Part shown: positions 22,880 through 30,513 of the stretch, piece after piece
Layout of the letters: each line of letters opens with the position of its first letter
Numbering within the stretch: the first letter of the stretch is position 1
Source of the DNA: Bacillota bacterium
GTDB lineage: Bacteria > Bacillota > Clostridia > Oscillospirales > Acutalibacteraceae
DNA: 32,663 nucleotides
Assembly (NCBI GenBank): GCA_029005175.1
Contig: JAQXFQ010000190.1
Span: forward strand, 1 to 32,663
Direction of reading: 5' to 3'
Notes under the pieces: generated by a model
What the model saw: the letters and a program-made list of their open reading frames with translations, nothing else
Told to the model about the DNA's origin: nothing
The model's database searches: none
Program-made: the position numbers and the translations under genes

Positions 22880-23470
22880 TTGGAAAAAATCGGAGAAATA
22901 ATTGGAAACGACAAGGTGAAAAAATTTTTTTCATCTGTCTCAAAGCCTGAGAATCGCGTAAAACTTATTTTAGCTATAGGTCTTGCCGCGATAATAGTGA
23001 TATTCTTGTCAGATTATTTCACCGGCAATACAAAACAAACGTCATCCGAGTCGAAGAGCTACTCAATAAGCTATGAAGATTACTCAGCACAGCTTGAAGC
23101 ACGTCTTACCGAAATGATTTCTTCGGTGGACGGAGCCGGAGAAACCAAGGTTATGGTTACGCTGGAATGCGGTACGGAATATGTGTATGCAAGTCAGCAA
23201 AAGACGACCTCCGCTATGTCTGAGAATTCTGACGCCAACGGTAAAAAAAGCCGCGATGAGAAAAGTACGGGCGAGGAAAATATCATCCTGATTGACGGTG
23301 ACAAAGGTGAAGAACCAATTATACTCAAAGAAATGACTCCCACCATTGCAGGCGTGGTGGTGGTTTGCAGCGGAGCGGATAACGCTCAGGTGAAGCAAAG
23401 AATTGTAGATATAGTTACCACAGCTCTCGGCACAAGTTCCAATCGGGTTTGTGTGACGCTTATGGGCTGA
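22880..23470 (+). CDS. spoIIIAG: Stage III sporulation protein AG
   Basis: SpoIIIAG forms a large ring in the intermembrane space of the channel. The 196-residue form has one N-terminal membrane segment (about 28-46), a linker, then the ring-building domain (YSAQLEARLTEMISSVDGAGETKVMVTLE region, and a C-terminal AGVVVVCSGADNAQVKQRIVDIVTTALG region). TTG at 22880 is preferred because aaagga lies 10 bases before it; a GTG at 22871 would sit almost on that site. Shorter than the B. subtilis protein, with the difference mainly in the linker. Confidence 0.93.
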   Translation: MEKIGEIIGNDKVKKFFSSVSKPENRVKLILAIGLAAIIVIFLSDYFTGNTKQTSSESKSYSISYEDYSAQLEARLTEMISSVDGAGETKVMVTLECGTEYVYASQQKTTSAMSENSDANGKKSRDEKSTGEENIILIDGDKGEEPIILKEMTPTIAGVVVVCSGADNAQVKQRIVDIVTTALGTSSNRVCVTLMG

Positions 23471-23498
23471 TATATTATTATTATGGAGGAAATAGGTT

Positions 23499-24053
23499 AT
23501 GAAAATAGGTAAAAGACATGTTATGCTTGCAGGTTTAGTGCTTGCGCTGGGCGCGGCGGTGTATCTCAATTGGCAGTTTGCACCCACCGAGGATTTTGTA
23601 AAGCCGAGTAAATCTTCTGCTGTCAGCGATTCAAACCTCGGCAAGGCGGAATTTGTTTCGGCGAATGCAGCGGATGAGCAGCAGACTTCCACCAAGACCT
23701 CAAGCAGCTTGCTGACCGAGGCACGCCTTAACCGCCAGAATGCGCGCGACACCGTGCTGGAGGAACTTGAAAAGCAGCTCAAGGATGTGTCGTCTGACGC
23801 GGCATTAAAGGCTCAGGCTTTGGAGAGCAGAACCGCGCATGTAAACAACATTCAACTTGAAAATACAGTAGAAACGCTTATAAAGGCAAAAGGCTTTACA
23901 GATTGCATGGCGTTTATAAACGGCGATAAGATTACGGTTTTGCTGCTTGAATCTGACGGTCTGACTTCGGAGAAGATTTCAATCGTCACCGAAATAGTTA
24001 CATCACAAACTGACGCGGATATTTCAAATATAACAATTACGCCGGTAAAGTAA
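23499..24053 (+). CDS. spoIIIAH: Stage III sporulation protein AH
   Basis: SpoIIIAH spans the mother-cell side membrane and docks with a forespore partner (SpoIIQ or its replacement). The 184 residues hold an N-terminal membrane helix (about 7-25), a Ser/Thr-rich linker (about 30-70), a helix with LTEARLNRQNARDTVLEELEKQL typical of the family, and the YscJ/FliF-like ring domain at the C-terminus. ATG follows atggaggaa. Last gene of an operon that is complete from AA to AH with no interruption. Confidence 0.95.
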   Translation: MKIGKRHVMLAGLVLALGAAVYLNWQFAPTEDFVKPSKSSAVSDSNLGKAEFVSANAADEQQTSTKTSSSLLTEARLNRQNARDTVLEELEKQLKDVSSDAALKAQALESRTAHVNNIQLENTVETLIKAKGFTDCMAFINGDKITVLLLESDGLTSEKISIVTEIVTSQTDADISNITITPVK

Positions 24054-24063
24054 TGTCAGCTTT

Positions 24064-24110
24064 AACGGACGGGTAGATTTTATATTCAGAAATCGCTCGT
24101 CCGTTTTTAT
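24064..24110 (+). terminator. Terminator of the spoIIIA operon
   Basis: An 8-bp stem AACGGACG/CGTCCGTT (24064-24071, 24098-24105) followed by TTTTTAT, 10 bases after spoIIIAH. Confidence 0.75.
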
Positions 24111-24290
24111 ATGTGTATTTTTTATGATGAAAATATTACAAAAAGTCTGTTTAAGCATCTTCAGACTGTAAAAAACGCATTATAAATAACGTGAAAAATC
24201 ATCTCGAAGCGTGGAAAATCCCATAACGCCGCCTTTGAGGCAGGGTCACGGACAAGGACTAAAGTTTCGATTGGGAATAATATAAAAATC
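24111..24290. other. Gene-free stretch upstream of nrdD, no assigned feature
   Basis: No frame with a ribosome site is visible. It holds a 6-bp inverted repeat AGTCTG/CAGACT (about 24146-24168) and a G/C-richer block (about 24205-24275) with a GCC-tttga-GGC hairpin and flanking CCCA/TGGG. This could be a small structured RNA, but I can match it to no known family and see no clear promoter for it. Confidence 0.3.
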
Positions 24291-24292
24291 CA

Positions 24293-24341
24293 ACATATAT
24301 GGTAATTTACTCTTGCAATTACATATATGTTGTGTTATAAT
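24293..24341 (+). promoter_or_regulatory. nrdD promoter with paired palindromic operator candidates
   Basis: TTGCAA (24313-24318), a 17-bp spacer and TATAAT (24336-24341). The spacer contains the palindrome ACATATATGT (24321-24330), and a near copy, ACATATATGG, lies 28 bp upstream (24293-24302). Together they form a larger inverted repeat around the -35 box, a repressor-site layout. The sites do not match the usual NrdR-box consensus well. Confidence 0.6.
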
Positions 24342-24466
24342 ATGGCAAGTGTCTGACGGAGGCACAAATTGAACCGCCGTCGGATGGGGCTGTTTATCAT
24401 CATAACAATGCGGAAAAATTTATGATGAGTTCAGTTTTATACTATATTTATTAGGATGTGATATTT

Positions 24467-26767
24467 TTGTCAGAAAGCCCTGAGTACATTATCAAAAGAA
24501 GCGGTCAAAAGGTTAATTTTAACGCGGCAAAAATCCGTGAGGCCATCAGAAAGGCCGGAAACGCTGTTGATGATGAAGAACTGACCGAAGATAAAATTGT
24601 CAATCTTACCAATCAGGTATTGGATAAAATTCCGACAGATTCTACACCTACGGTTGAGCAGGTTCAGGATATTGTAGAGGAAGTGCTTATCGCAAACGAT
24701 TTGCCTAAGACCTCCAAGGCTTATATACTCTACAGAGCTGAGCGAAGCAAGCTGCGCCAGACCGAGAAGGATCTGATGGCTATATTCAAGTCGCTTACCT
24801 TTGTAGATGCAAAGGATTCTAATATTAAGCGCGAGAATGCCAATATTGATACCGATACAGCTATGGGAACTATGCTGAAATACGGCTCGGAAAGTGCTAA
24901 ATACTTTGTTGACAACAACATTCTCGAAAAGGATATTGCAGACGCTCACAATCGAGGCGATATTCATATTCACGATAAGGATTTCTATCTGCTTACAGAG
25001 ACGTGCTGCCAGATCGACCTTATCAAGCTGTTTAAGGACGGATTTTCCACAGGTCACGGTCATCTCAGAGAACCTATGAGCATACAGAGCTACTCTGCAC
25101 TCGCCTGCATAGCCATTCAGGCCAATCAGAACGAGATGCATGGCGGTCAGGCCGTGCCCAATTTCGATTATGCCATGGCTCCGGGCGTTGCCAAGACCTT
25201 CGTTAAGGAGTATTTCAAGGCGTTTGAGCTGTATCTCAAGTATAAATACGATGTCAGCGCAGAGGACGCCGCCGCAGCCTCCAATGCCGTCAAGGAAATT
25301 ATACGCGATGATGTTCGCCTTTCCAACGAGCAGGCCGTTGCAGACAAGCTCATTGCCGCAAAGGCTGATGGCAAGCTGCCGGGCGTGCTGTCCGATATGT
25401 CGGAGGATGCTGTTGTAAGGCTTAACGCAAACGCTTTTGACACCGCCTTTACCGAAACAGACCGCGCTACCTACCAGGCTATGGAGGGTCTTATTCACAA
25501 TCTCAACACCATGCATTCCAGAGCGGGCGCGCAGGTTCCGTTCAGTTCAATCAATTACGGCACAGACATTTCTCCCGAGGGCAGAATGGTTATGCGCAAT
25601 CTTCTCATGGCAACTGACGCCGGTTTGGGCAACGGTGAAACACCTATTTTTCCCGTGCAGATATTCAAGGTAAAAGAGGGCGTCAATTTTAACAAAGAAG
25701 ATCCCAACTACGACCTTTTCCGACTCAGCTGTAAGGTAAGTGCAAAGCGTCTTTTCCCTAATTTCAGTTTTCTTGACGCACCCTTTAACCTGCAGTATTA
25801 CAAGCCGGGAGACTACAATTCAGAGGTTGCATATATGGGTTGCCGTACCCGTGTTATGGGTAATATTCACGACAAATCCCGTGAGGTTACATGCGGTCGC
25901 GGAAATCTGAGCTTTACCACTATAAATCTTCCTCGAATAGGCATAGAGTCAAAGGGCGACTGGGAAGTATTTTACAAAATGCTTGATTCCCGCATTAATC
26001 TTGTTATCCGCCAGCTTTTGCACAGATTTAAAATTCAGTGCAGCAAAAAGGTGAGAAATTATCCTTTCCTTATGGGACAGGGTGTGTGGATAGACAGCGA
26101 GAAGCTTGGGGTTGATGATTCCATCGCCGAGGTTCTTAAGCACGGCACACTCAGCATAGGTTTTATAGGACTGGCCGAAACTCTCAAGGTGATGACCGGC
26201 AAGCACCATGGCGAGAGCGAAGAAAGCTATAAGCTTGGACTTGACATAATCAAGTATATGCGTGAGCGTATGGATAAGGAATCCGAGAAGACCGGGCTGA
26301 ATTTCACCCTGCTGGCAACTCCCGCCGAGGGACTCAGCGGAAGATTTGTTAAAATCGACCGCGAGAAATACGGCAGCATCGACGGTGTAACCGATCGCGA
26401 ATATTACACCAATTCCTTCCATGTACCGGTTTATTACAACATTTCTGCGTTCAAAAAGCTCAAAATCGAAGCGCCGTTCCACGCATACTGCAATGCGGGA
26501 CATATCAGCTATGTCGAGCTTGACGGAGATATGTGCAACAATATCGATGCGTTTGAGACGATTATCAGATATATGAAAGAAGTAGGTATAGGCTACGGCT
26601 CAGTTAATCATCCGGTTGACCGCGACCCTATATGCGGATACACCGGCGTTATAGGCTGCTGCTGTCCGAGATGCGGCAGGCACGAGGGCGAGAGCGTTTC
26701 GGCAGATCTGCTGCGCGAGCTGAGAAAGCAGTATCCCAACATGCCTCATTTTGTGGGCATTGATTGA
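24467..26767 (+). CDS. nrdD: Anaerobic ribonucleoside-triphosphate reductase, large part lacking the glycyl-radical segment
   Basis: NrdD reduces ribonucleoside triphosphates to deoxy forms without oxygen. An N-terminal ATP-cone (about residues 5-95) gives allosteric control. The catalytic barrel shows DIHIHDKDFYL, TCCQIDL, MHGGQAVPNFDYAMAPGV, YMGCRTRVMGN and the closing zinc ribbon ICGYTG..CCCPRCGRHEG. After this ribbon, ordinary NrdD proteins carry an RVCGYLG-type segment with the radical glycine; here only about 30 unrelated residues follow (SADLLRELRKQYPNMPHF). That missing segment is encoded by the next gene. TTG at 24467 has taggatg upstream; GTG at 24458 is an alternative. No nrdG activase gene is nearby. 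Confidence 0.94.
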   Translation: MSESPEYIIKRSGQKVNFNAAKIREAIRKAGNAVDDEELTEDKIVNLTNQVLDKIPTDSTPTVEQVQDIVEEVLIANDLPKTSKAYILYRAERSKLRQTEKDLMAIFKSLTFVDAKDSNIKRENANIDTDTAMGTMLKYGSESAKYFVDNNILEKDIADAHNRGDIHIHDKDFYLLTETCCQIDLIKLFKDGFSTGHGHLREPMSIQSYSALACIAIQANQNEMHGGQAVPNFDYAMAPGVAKTFVKEYFKAFELYLKYKYDVSAEDAAAASNAVKEIIRDDVRLSNEQAVADKLIAAKADGKLPGVLSDMSEDAVVRLNANAFDTAFTETDRATYQAMEGLIHNLNTMHSRAGAQVPFSSINYGTDISPEGRMVMRNLLMATDAGLGNGETPIFPVQIFKVKEGVNFNKEDPNYDLFRLSCKVSAKRLFPNFSFLDAPFNLQYYKPGDYNSEVAYMGCRTRVMGNIHDKSREVTCGRGNLSFTTINLPRIGIESKGDWEVFYKMLDSRINLVIRQLLHRFKIQCSKKVRNYPFLMGQGVWIDSEKLGVDDSIAEVLKHGTLSIGFIGLAETLKVMTGKHHGESEESYKLGLDIIKYMRERMDKESEKTGLNFTLLATPAEGLSGRFVKIDREKYGSIDGVTDREYYTNSFHVPVYYNISAFKKLKIEAPFHAYCNAGHISYVELDGDMCNNIDAFETIIRYMKEVGIGYGSVNHPVDRDPICGYTGVIGCCCPRCGRHEGESVSADLLRELRKQYPNMPHFVGID

Positions 26768-26812
26768 GGATAATATCGCAATTATAATATTTTTTTGAAA
26801 GGGGAAATTAAC

Positions 26813-26980
26813 ATGAGCAATCAGACAACAGAAGTAAAAGAAGTAGGCGAGGGCGTGGGATTTGAGAGAATCCGCCGTATTACAGGTTATCTTGTAGGTA
26901 CGGTAGACCGCTTTAACGATGCAAAACGCGCCGAGGAAAGCGACAGAGTCAAGCACACTCTCAATTCTTCCGACAAATAA
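26813..26980 (+). CDS. Stand-alone glycyl-radical domain of class III ribonucleotide reductase
   Basis: A 55-residue protein. Residues 17-49 (FERIRRITGYLVGTVDRFN then DAKRAEESDRVKH) align with the extreme C-terminus of full-length NrdD, where E. coli has RVCGYLGSPDARPFNAGKQEEVKRRVKH. Gly25 in ITGYL is the expected radical site; the usual Cys before it is Thr here. It has its own strong site (gaaagggg) and lies 45 bases after the nrdD stop, so this is a real separate gene and not a single-base frameshift. The layout recalls YfiD/GrcA, the free-standing glycyl-radical subunit for pyruvate formate-lyase. A hairpin terminator follows. Confidence 0.85.
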   Translation: MSNQTTEVKEVGEGVGFERIRRITGYLVGTVDRFNDAKRAEESDRVKHTLNSSDK

Positions 26981-27007
26981 GTTCTGAATGAAAAATTTAA
27001 ATGAATG

Positions 27008-27057
27008 AAATAATGCCGTTCGGTTCTGCATATGAATCGTGCGGCATTATTTTTTTA
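27008..27057 (+). terminator. Terminator of the split nrdD operon
   Basis: An 11-bp stem AAATAATGCCG/CGGCATTATTT (27008-27018, 27042-27052) that runs into a T tract. Confidence 0.9.
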
Positions 27058-27128
27058 GTAATGTATAAATAATGTATATTAAGAGAACGTAAAATTTGTA
27101 AAACACTAAAAAAACACACTAAAAATAC

Positions 27129-27158
27129 TTGAAAAAGATTATAAGAATGTGCTAATAT
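27129..27158 (+). promoter_or_regulatory. Probable promoter of the cdaA operon
   Basis: TTGAAA (27129-27134) and TAATAT (27153-27158) with an 18-bp spacer, 100 bases upstream of the cdaA ATG in an A/T-rich gap. Less close to consensus than the other promoters in the window. Confidence 0.5.
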
Positions 27159-27257
27159 ATACTTATATTTTATTGTATGCTGCCCAATTAACGTCTTATA
27201 TCTTTTACAGCAGCTTTTATTTTTGTAAAAAACTCAAATAAGGATGGACATAAATAT

Positions 27258-28160
27258 ATGTTAAAGGACTTTCTTGAGACAATAAGCAGGCTTGTTACAT
27301 ATTTTACAATTTTTGATTTTCTTGATATAGTAATAGTGTCGTTTCTTTTTTATTACCTTATTGTCTTTATTCGCGATACACGCACTCAGCAGCTTGTGAA
27401 AGGCATTCTGCTGATATTTATTGCCTATATTGCATCTTCGTGGTTTAAGCTGAATACATTGAATTATTTGATTGAATTTGTTATCAATAACGGTATCATC
27501 GCGGCAATTATAATATTTCAGCCGGAGCTGCGCAGCTTTTTGGAGCATATGGGGCGAAGTAAGTTTTCGGTAAGCAATCTTTTCTTTACACAGGAGGAAG
27601 TTCACGAGGCACAGCTCAACGCAATAAACGGCGTTGTGGATGCGTTCCGCACACTTCGCAAGCAAAAAATGGGCGCGCTGGTCGTATTTGAACGGGAAGA
27701 CACCCTGAGCGACATCGCAAGAACAGGTACCAGGGTGGATTCTTTGCCGACTGCGGGAGTGATTTCCAATATTTTTTTCAACAAAGCTCCGCTGCATGAC
27801 GGCGCGATGATAATTCGCGACGGTCGTGTGCATTCCGCCGGATGTATTCTTCCGCTGACAAAGAATAATGATATTTCCATGGAGCTTGGCACACGTCACC
27901 GTGCTGCGATAGGTATGAGTGAAAACTCTGATGCAGTTGTGCTGGTAGTTTCCGAGGAAACAGGGCATCTTTCGATTGCTATTAAAGGAAATTTGCAGCG
28001 GTTTGAGTCCATTACTGAATTCACATCGGTGCTCATGCAGATTTTGCTTCCCGAGTCAGACGATAAGCAGGAAAAGAAGCATATCAGATTTATTTCAGGT
28101 GTAAAGAAAAAGTTTTTTAAAAACAAAAAAAACAAATCGAGCAAAAATGATAAAGTTTAA
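27258..28160 (+). CDS. cdaA: Diadenylate cyclase CdaA
   Basis: CdaA makes cyclic-di-AMP from two ATP at the membrane, a signal for potassium and osmolyte balance and cell-wall integrity. Three N-terminal membrane helices (about 20-40, 45-62, 68-88) precede the DAC domain with its two hallmark motifs, DGA (181-183) and RHR (213-215), in LHDGAMIIRDGR and GTRHRAAIGMSE. A lysine-rich tail closes the 300 residues. ATG follows aaggatgg. The regulator gene cdaR follows after 5 bases. Confidence 0.96.
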   Translation: MLKDFLETISRLVTYFTIFDFLDIVIVSFLFYYLIVFIRDTRTQQLVKGILLIFIAYIASSWFKLNTLNYLIEFVINNGIIAAIIIFQPELRSFLEHMGRSKFSVSNLFFTQEEVHEAQLNAINGVVDAFRTLRKQKMGALVVFEREDTLSDIARTGTRVDSLPTAGVISNIFFNKAPLHDGAMIIRDGRVHSAGCILPLTKNNDISMELGTRHRAAIGMSENSDAVVLVVSEETGHLSIAIKGNLQRFESITEFTSVLMQILLPESDDKQEKKHIRFISGVKKKFFKNKKNKSSKNDKV

Positions 28161-28174
28161 AAAGGATGGTAAAG

Positions 28175-29533
28175 ATGGAGAAGAAAGAAAGCAGAACCAA
28201 AAAGTTCTTCTCATCAGCGTACAGAAAAGCGCTTGAATTCCTTCATCGTCCGTGGTTTTACGATAACAAATTTCTAATCACTCTTTCAGTAATTTGTTCA
28301 GTAGTTCTGTGGGCGGTGCTTGCCACAAATGTAAGTCCGGTGGAAACCAAGACAATAGCTTCGGTTCCTATTACAGTGAATACTTCCACTATAAAGGAAA
28401 CTTTCGGGCTGGATTTTGTGGAGGTAATAAGTCCTGAATCGCTGAAAGAACTTAAAATGGATATTACGGTAAGCGGGAGAAAATACGTGTTGTCTCAGTT
28501 GACAGCGGATGATTTTTCCGGTATAGCTACGGCAAACAAGAGCATTTCCAGACCGGGCTCTTATGACCTTACAGTGACGATAACGTGCAACAATCCTATG
28601 CTTGACGTCACAATAGAAAACAACAGTCAGCAGATATATGTCAAGTTTGACAGATTTGTTGAGAGAGAATTTACTGTTTCAAACGTAGTCGGCATAGGGG
28701 CGACCGTTCCGCAGGATTCCGATTTGATTATGGGAACGCCTTATTCAAATGTAACTAATGTCACTGTGTACGGTCCCGAAACCGAAGTGAGCCAGATAGC
28801 ATCAATAACTGTGTGCGCCAATGTTAATAAAGAAATGTCGGAGGGCGAAACGTTTTCAGGTGAGGTGCTTTTCTTCAATGAAGCCGGTGACGCCATAAGG
28901 CTTAACAATGTCACGGTAAAAGCTGATACCTCGGAGCCTGTTTCCGTTACTATTCCGATTAAGGCGTCAAAGGAACATAAAGTGGGTGTTACGTTCAAAA
29001 ACGCACCGAAAAATTTCGATGTGTCAAAACTGCCCATAAAGATTTCACCCAGCACGATCACTATCACAGGTTCACCCGACGCATTTAATAATAATGAGAA
29101 CAGCACCTACAATGCGGGCGAGATTGATTTATCCAAGCTAAGCAACAAGTCAAATAAGTTCGTATTTGATTTGTCGCTGAGCACAGGTCTTGAAGCGGAG
29201 GAAAATGTCACCAGTATTACAGTGACAATAAACCTCAGCGAGTACGATATTAAGAAACTGAATGTAACCTCTGCTGAGTCTGAATTCAACATCACAAATT
29301 ATACAGGTACCCGCAAGGTTGAGTTCAAAACCACATCGCTTAAAAACATAAGAATTATCGGACCATCATATGTCGTGAGCAAGCTTTCACCTGAAAATAT
29401 AGTCATTGAAGCCGACATGACCGGCAAGGAAACCGTTACCGGCTCCTGCACGGTAAATGCTTCAATATATGTAAAAAATCGCTCCAATTGTTGGGCAATA
29501 GGTACTTATGAGATCGAAGTAAAAATCGGGTAG
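28175..29533 (+). CDS. cdaR: YbbR-domain regulator of CdaA
   Basis: CdaR is the membrane-anchored partner of CdaA that modulates c-di-AMP synthesis. A basic N-terminus (about 1-25), one membrane helix (about 30-50, SVICSVVLWAVLATNV) and then about four tandem YbbR repeats outside the membrane, each beta-rich with the form V.(G)P...(L)..I. The family pattern VYGPETEVSQIASITVCANV is near 190-209. ATG at 28175 fits the aaaaagg site better than the one at 28166. In most Firmicutes glmM follows; here a bidirectional terminator and an unrelated transporter follow. Confidence 0.93.
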   Translation: MEKKESRTKKFFSSAYRKALEFLHRPWFYDNKFLITLSVICSVVLWAVLATNVSPVETKTIASVPITVNTSTIKETFGLDFVEVISPESLKELKMDITVSGRKYVLSQLTADDFSGIATANKSISRPGSYDLTVTITCNNPMLDVTIENNSQQIYVKFDRFVEREFTVSNVVGIGATVPQDSDLIMGTPYSNVTNVTVYGPETEVSQIASITVCANVNKEMSEGETFSGEVLFFNEAGDAIRLNNVTVKADTSEPVSVTIPIKASKEHKVGVTFKNAPKNFDVSKLPIKISPSTITITGSPDAFNNNENSTYNAGEIDLSKLSNKSNKFVFDLSLSTGLEAEENVTSITVTINLSEYDIKKLNVTSAESEFNITNYTGTRKVEFKTTSLKNIRIIGPSYVVSKLSPENIVIEADMTGKETVTGSCTVNASIYVKNRSNCWAIGTYEIEVKIG

Positions 29534-29534
29534 A

Positions 29535-29568
29535 AAAAATCGTAACTCTTTCGGGAGTTACGATTTTT
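29535..29568. terminator. Bidirectional terminator between cdaR and the EamA gene
   Basis: A 14-bp perfect stem AAAAATCGTAACTC/GAGTTACGATTTTT (29535-29548, 29555-29568) with a 6-base loop; A and T runs serve both strands. Confidence 0.92.
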
Positions 29569-29579
29569 GTTCTTATACA

Positions 29580-30446
29580 TTATTTTGCCTGTTCGATATG
29601 CTTCATGTTGTATCTCCATTTGAATATCGCTGCACCTACGATTATTATGTATCCTATTATGCTTAGTGTGTCTGGGATTTGGTTGAGGAATAAAAATCCG
29701 AGCGATGTAGTGAAGATTATCTGTGAGTAATCAAATACCGAAATTTCCTTTGCGGGCGCTTTAGTGTATGCGGCGGTGATGGTAAGCTGACCGCCTGCCG
29801 CAGCACATCCGGCAAGCAGAAGAAATATGAGCTGCTGCAATGTCATAGGTTTGTAATTAAAAATAATCTGCGGCAGGGTGACAAGGCAGGAAAAGCCTGA
29901 GAAAAATATAACTATTACAGAGCCTTTGACTCCTCGCGTACCCAGCTTGCGCACGCATGTGTAGGCTAACCCCGCCGAAATTCCTCCGAGAATACCGATC
30001 ACCGCATAGATAAACTCCATGGTGAATGAGGGTTTTATTACGAATATCGCACCGATAAAGGCGACTGCGAGAGTTAGCCATTCGGCAAGTTTTACCTTTT
30101 CTTTGAGCAAGAAGATACTGAATATCACCGCGAAGAAGGGCGATAATTTATTCAGAATCGAAGCGTCGGCGAGATTCAGGTGGTCGACCGCGTAAAAATT
30201 GCATAATATACCCAATGTCCCCGCCGTTGCTCGTATTAGCATGTATTTCATGTTGCCATGTCCGATTTTGAATGACTGTTTTTCCTTGAGCAAAATAAAC
30301 AGTGCCACAAAGAACGCGACTAAATTTCGGAAAAAGCTCTTTTGAATTACAGGTAAATCTCCCGAAAGTCGGACAAAGAAGCTCATCAATGCAAAGAAGA
30401 ATGCGGATGTGATTATATAAATTATTCCAAGCTGTTTTTGTTTCAA
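29580..30446 (-). CDS. EamA/DMT-family transporter
   Basis: A 288-residue protein with ten predicted membrane segments in two five-helix halves (EamA repeats, about 7-135 and 147-280), the standard size and layout of the drug/metabolite transporter superfamily. Seen are FFRNLVAFFVALF in the first repeat and FDYSQIIFTTSLGFLFLNQIPDTLSIIGYIIIVGAA-type helices in the second. Substrate unknown; families include amino-acid and metabolite exporters. TTG start with an exact aggagg site. It is the last gene of a minus-strand group or an independent unit after the exported-protein gene, with 67 bases between. Confidence 0.92.
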   Translation of the reverse strand: MKQKQLGIIYIITSAFFFALMSFFVRLSGDLPVIQKSFFRNLVAFFVALFILLKEKQSFKIGHGNMKYMLIRATAGTLGILCNFYAVDHLNLADASILNKLSPFFAVIFSIFLLKEKVKLAEWLTLAVAFIGAIFVIKPSFTMEFIYAVIGILGGISAGLAYTCVRKLGTRGVKGSVIVIFFSGFSCLVTLPQIIFNYKPMTLQQLIFLLLAGCAAAGGQLTITAAYTKAPAKEISVFDYSQIIFTTSLGFLFLNQIPDTLSIIGYIIIVGAAIFKWRYNMKHIEQAK

Positions 30447-30513
30447 GGTTATACGCCTCCTGAATTAATTGACAAATATTCCCCCCGGGCAAAAAACTCA
30501 GGGGGAACATTTG

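Noticed and set aside
24293-24330. Canonical NrdR boxes
   Set aside because: Spacing and sequence differ from the consensus; kept only as unnamed paired palindromes.
24470-25516. Long open frame on the minus strand opposite nrdD (348 codons)
   Set aside because: It lies entirely within the nrdD gene, whose motifs are unmistakable, has no ribosome site, and its translation shows no domain; it is a by-product of the C/G-biased third positions of nrdD.
26768-26812. Frameshift or sequencing error separating the glycyl-radical segment from nrdD
   Set aside because: The 45-base gap has a clear ribosome site and an ATG, and the nrdD C-terminus past the zinc ribbon is a coherent coding sequence, so two intact genes are more likely.
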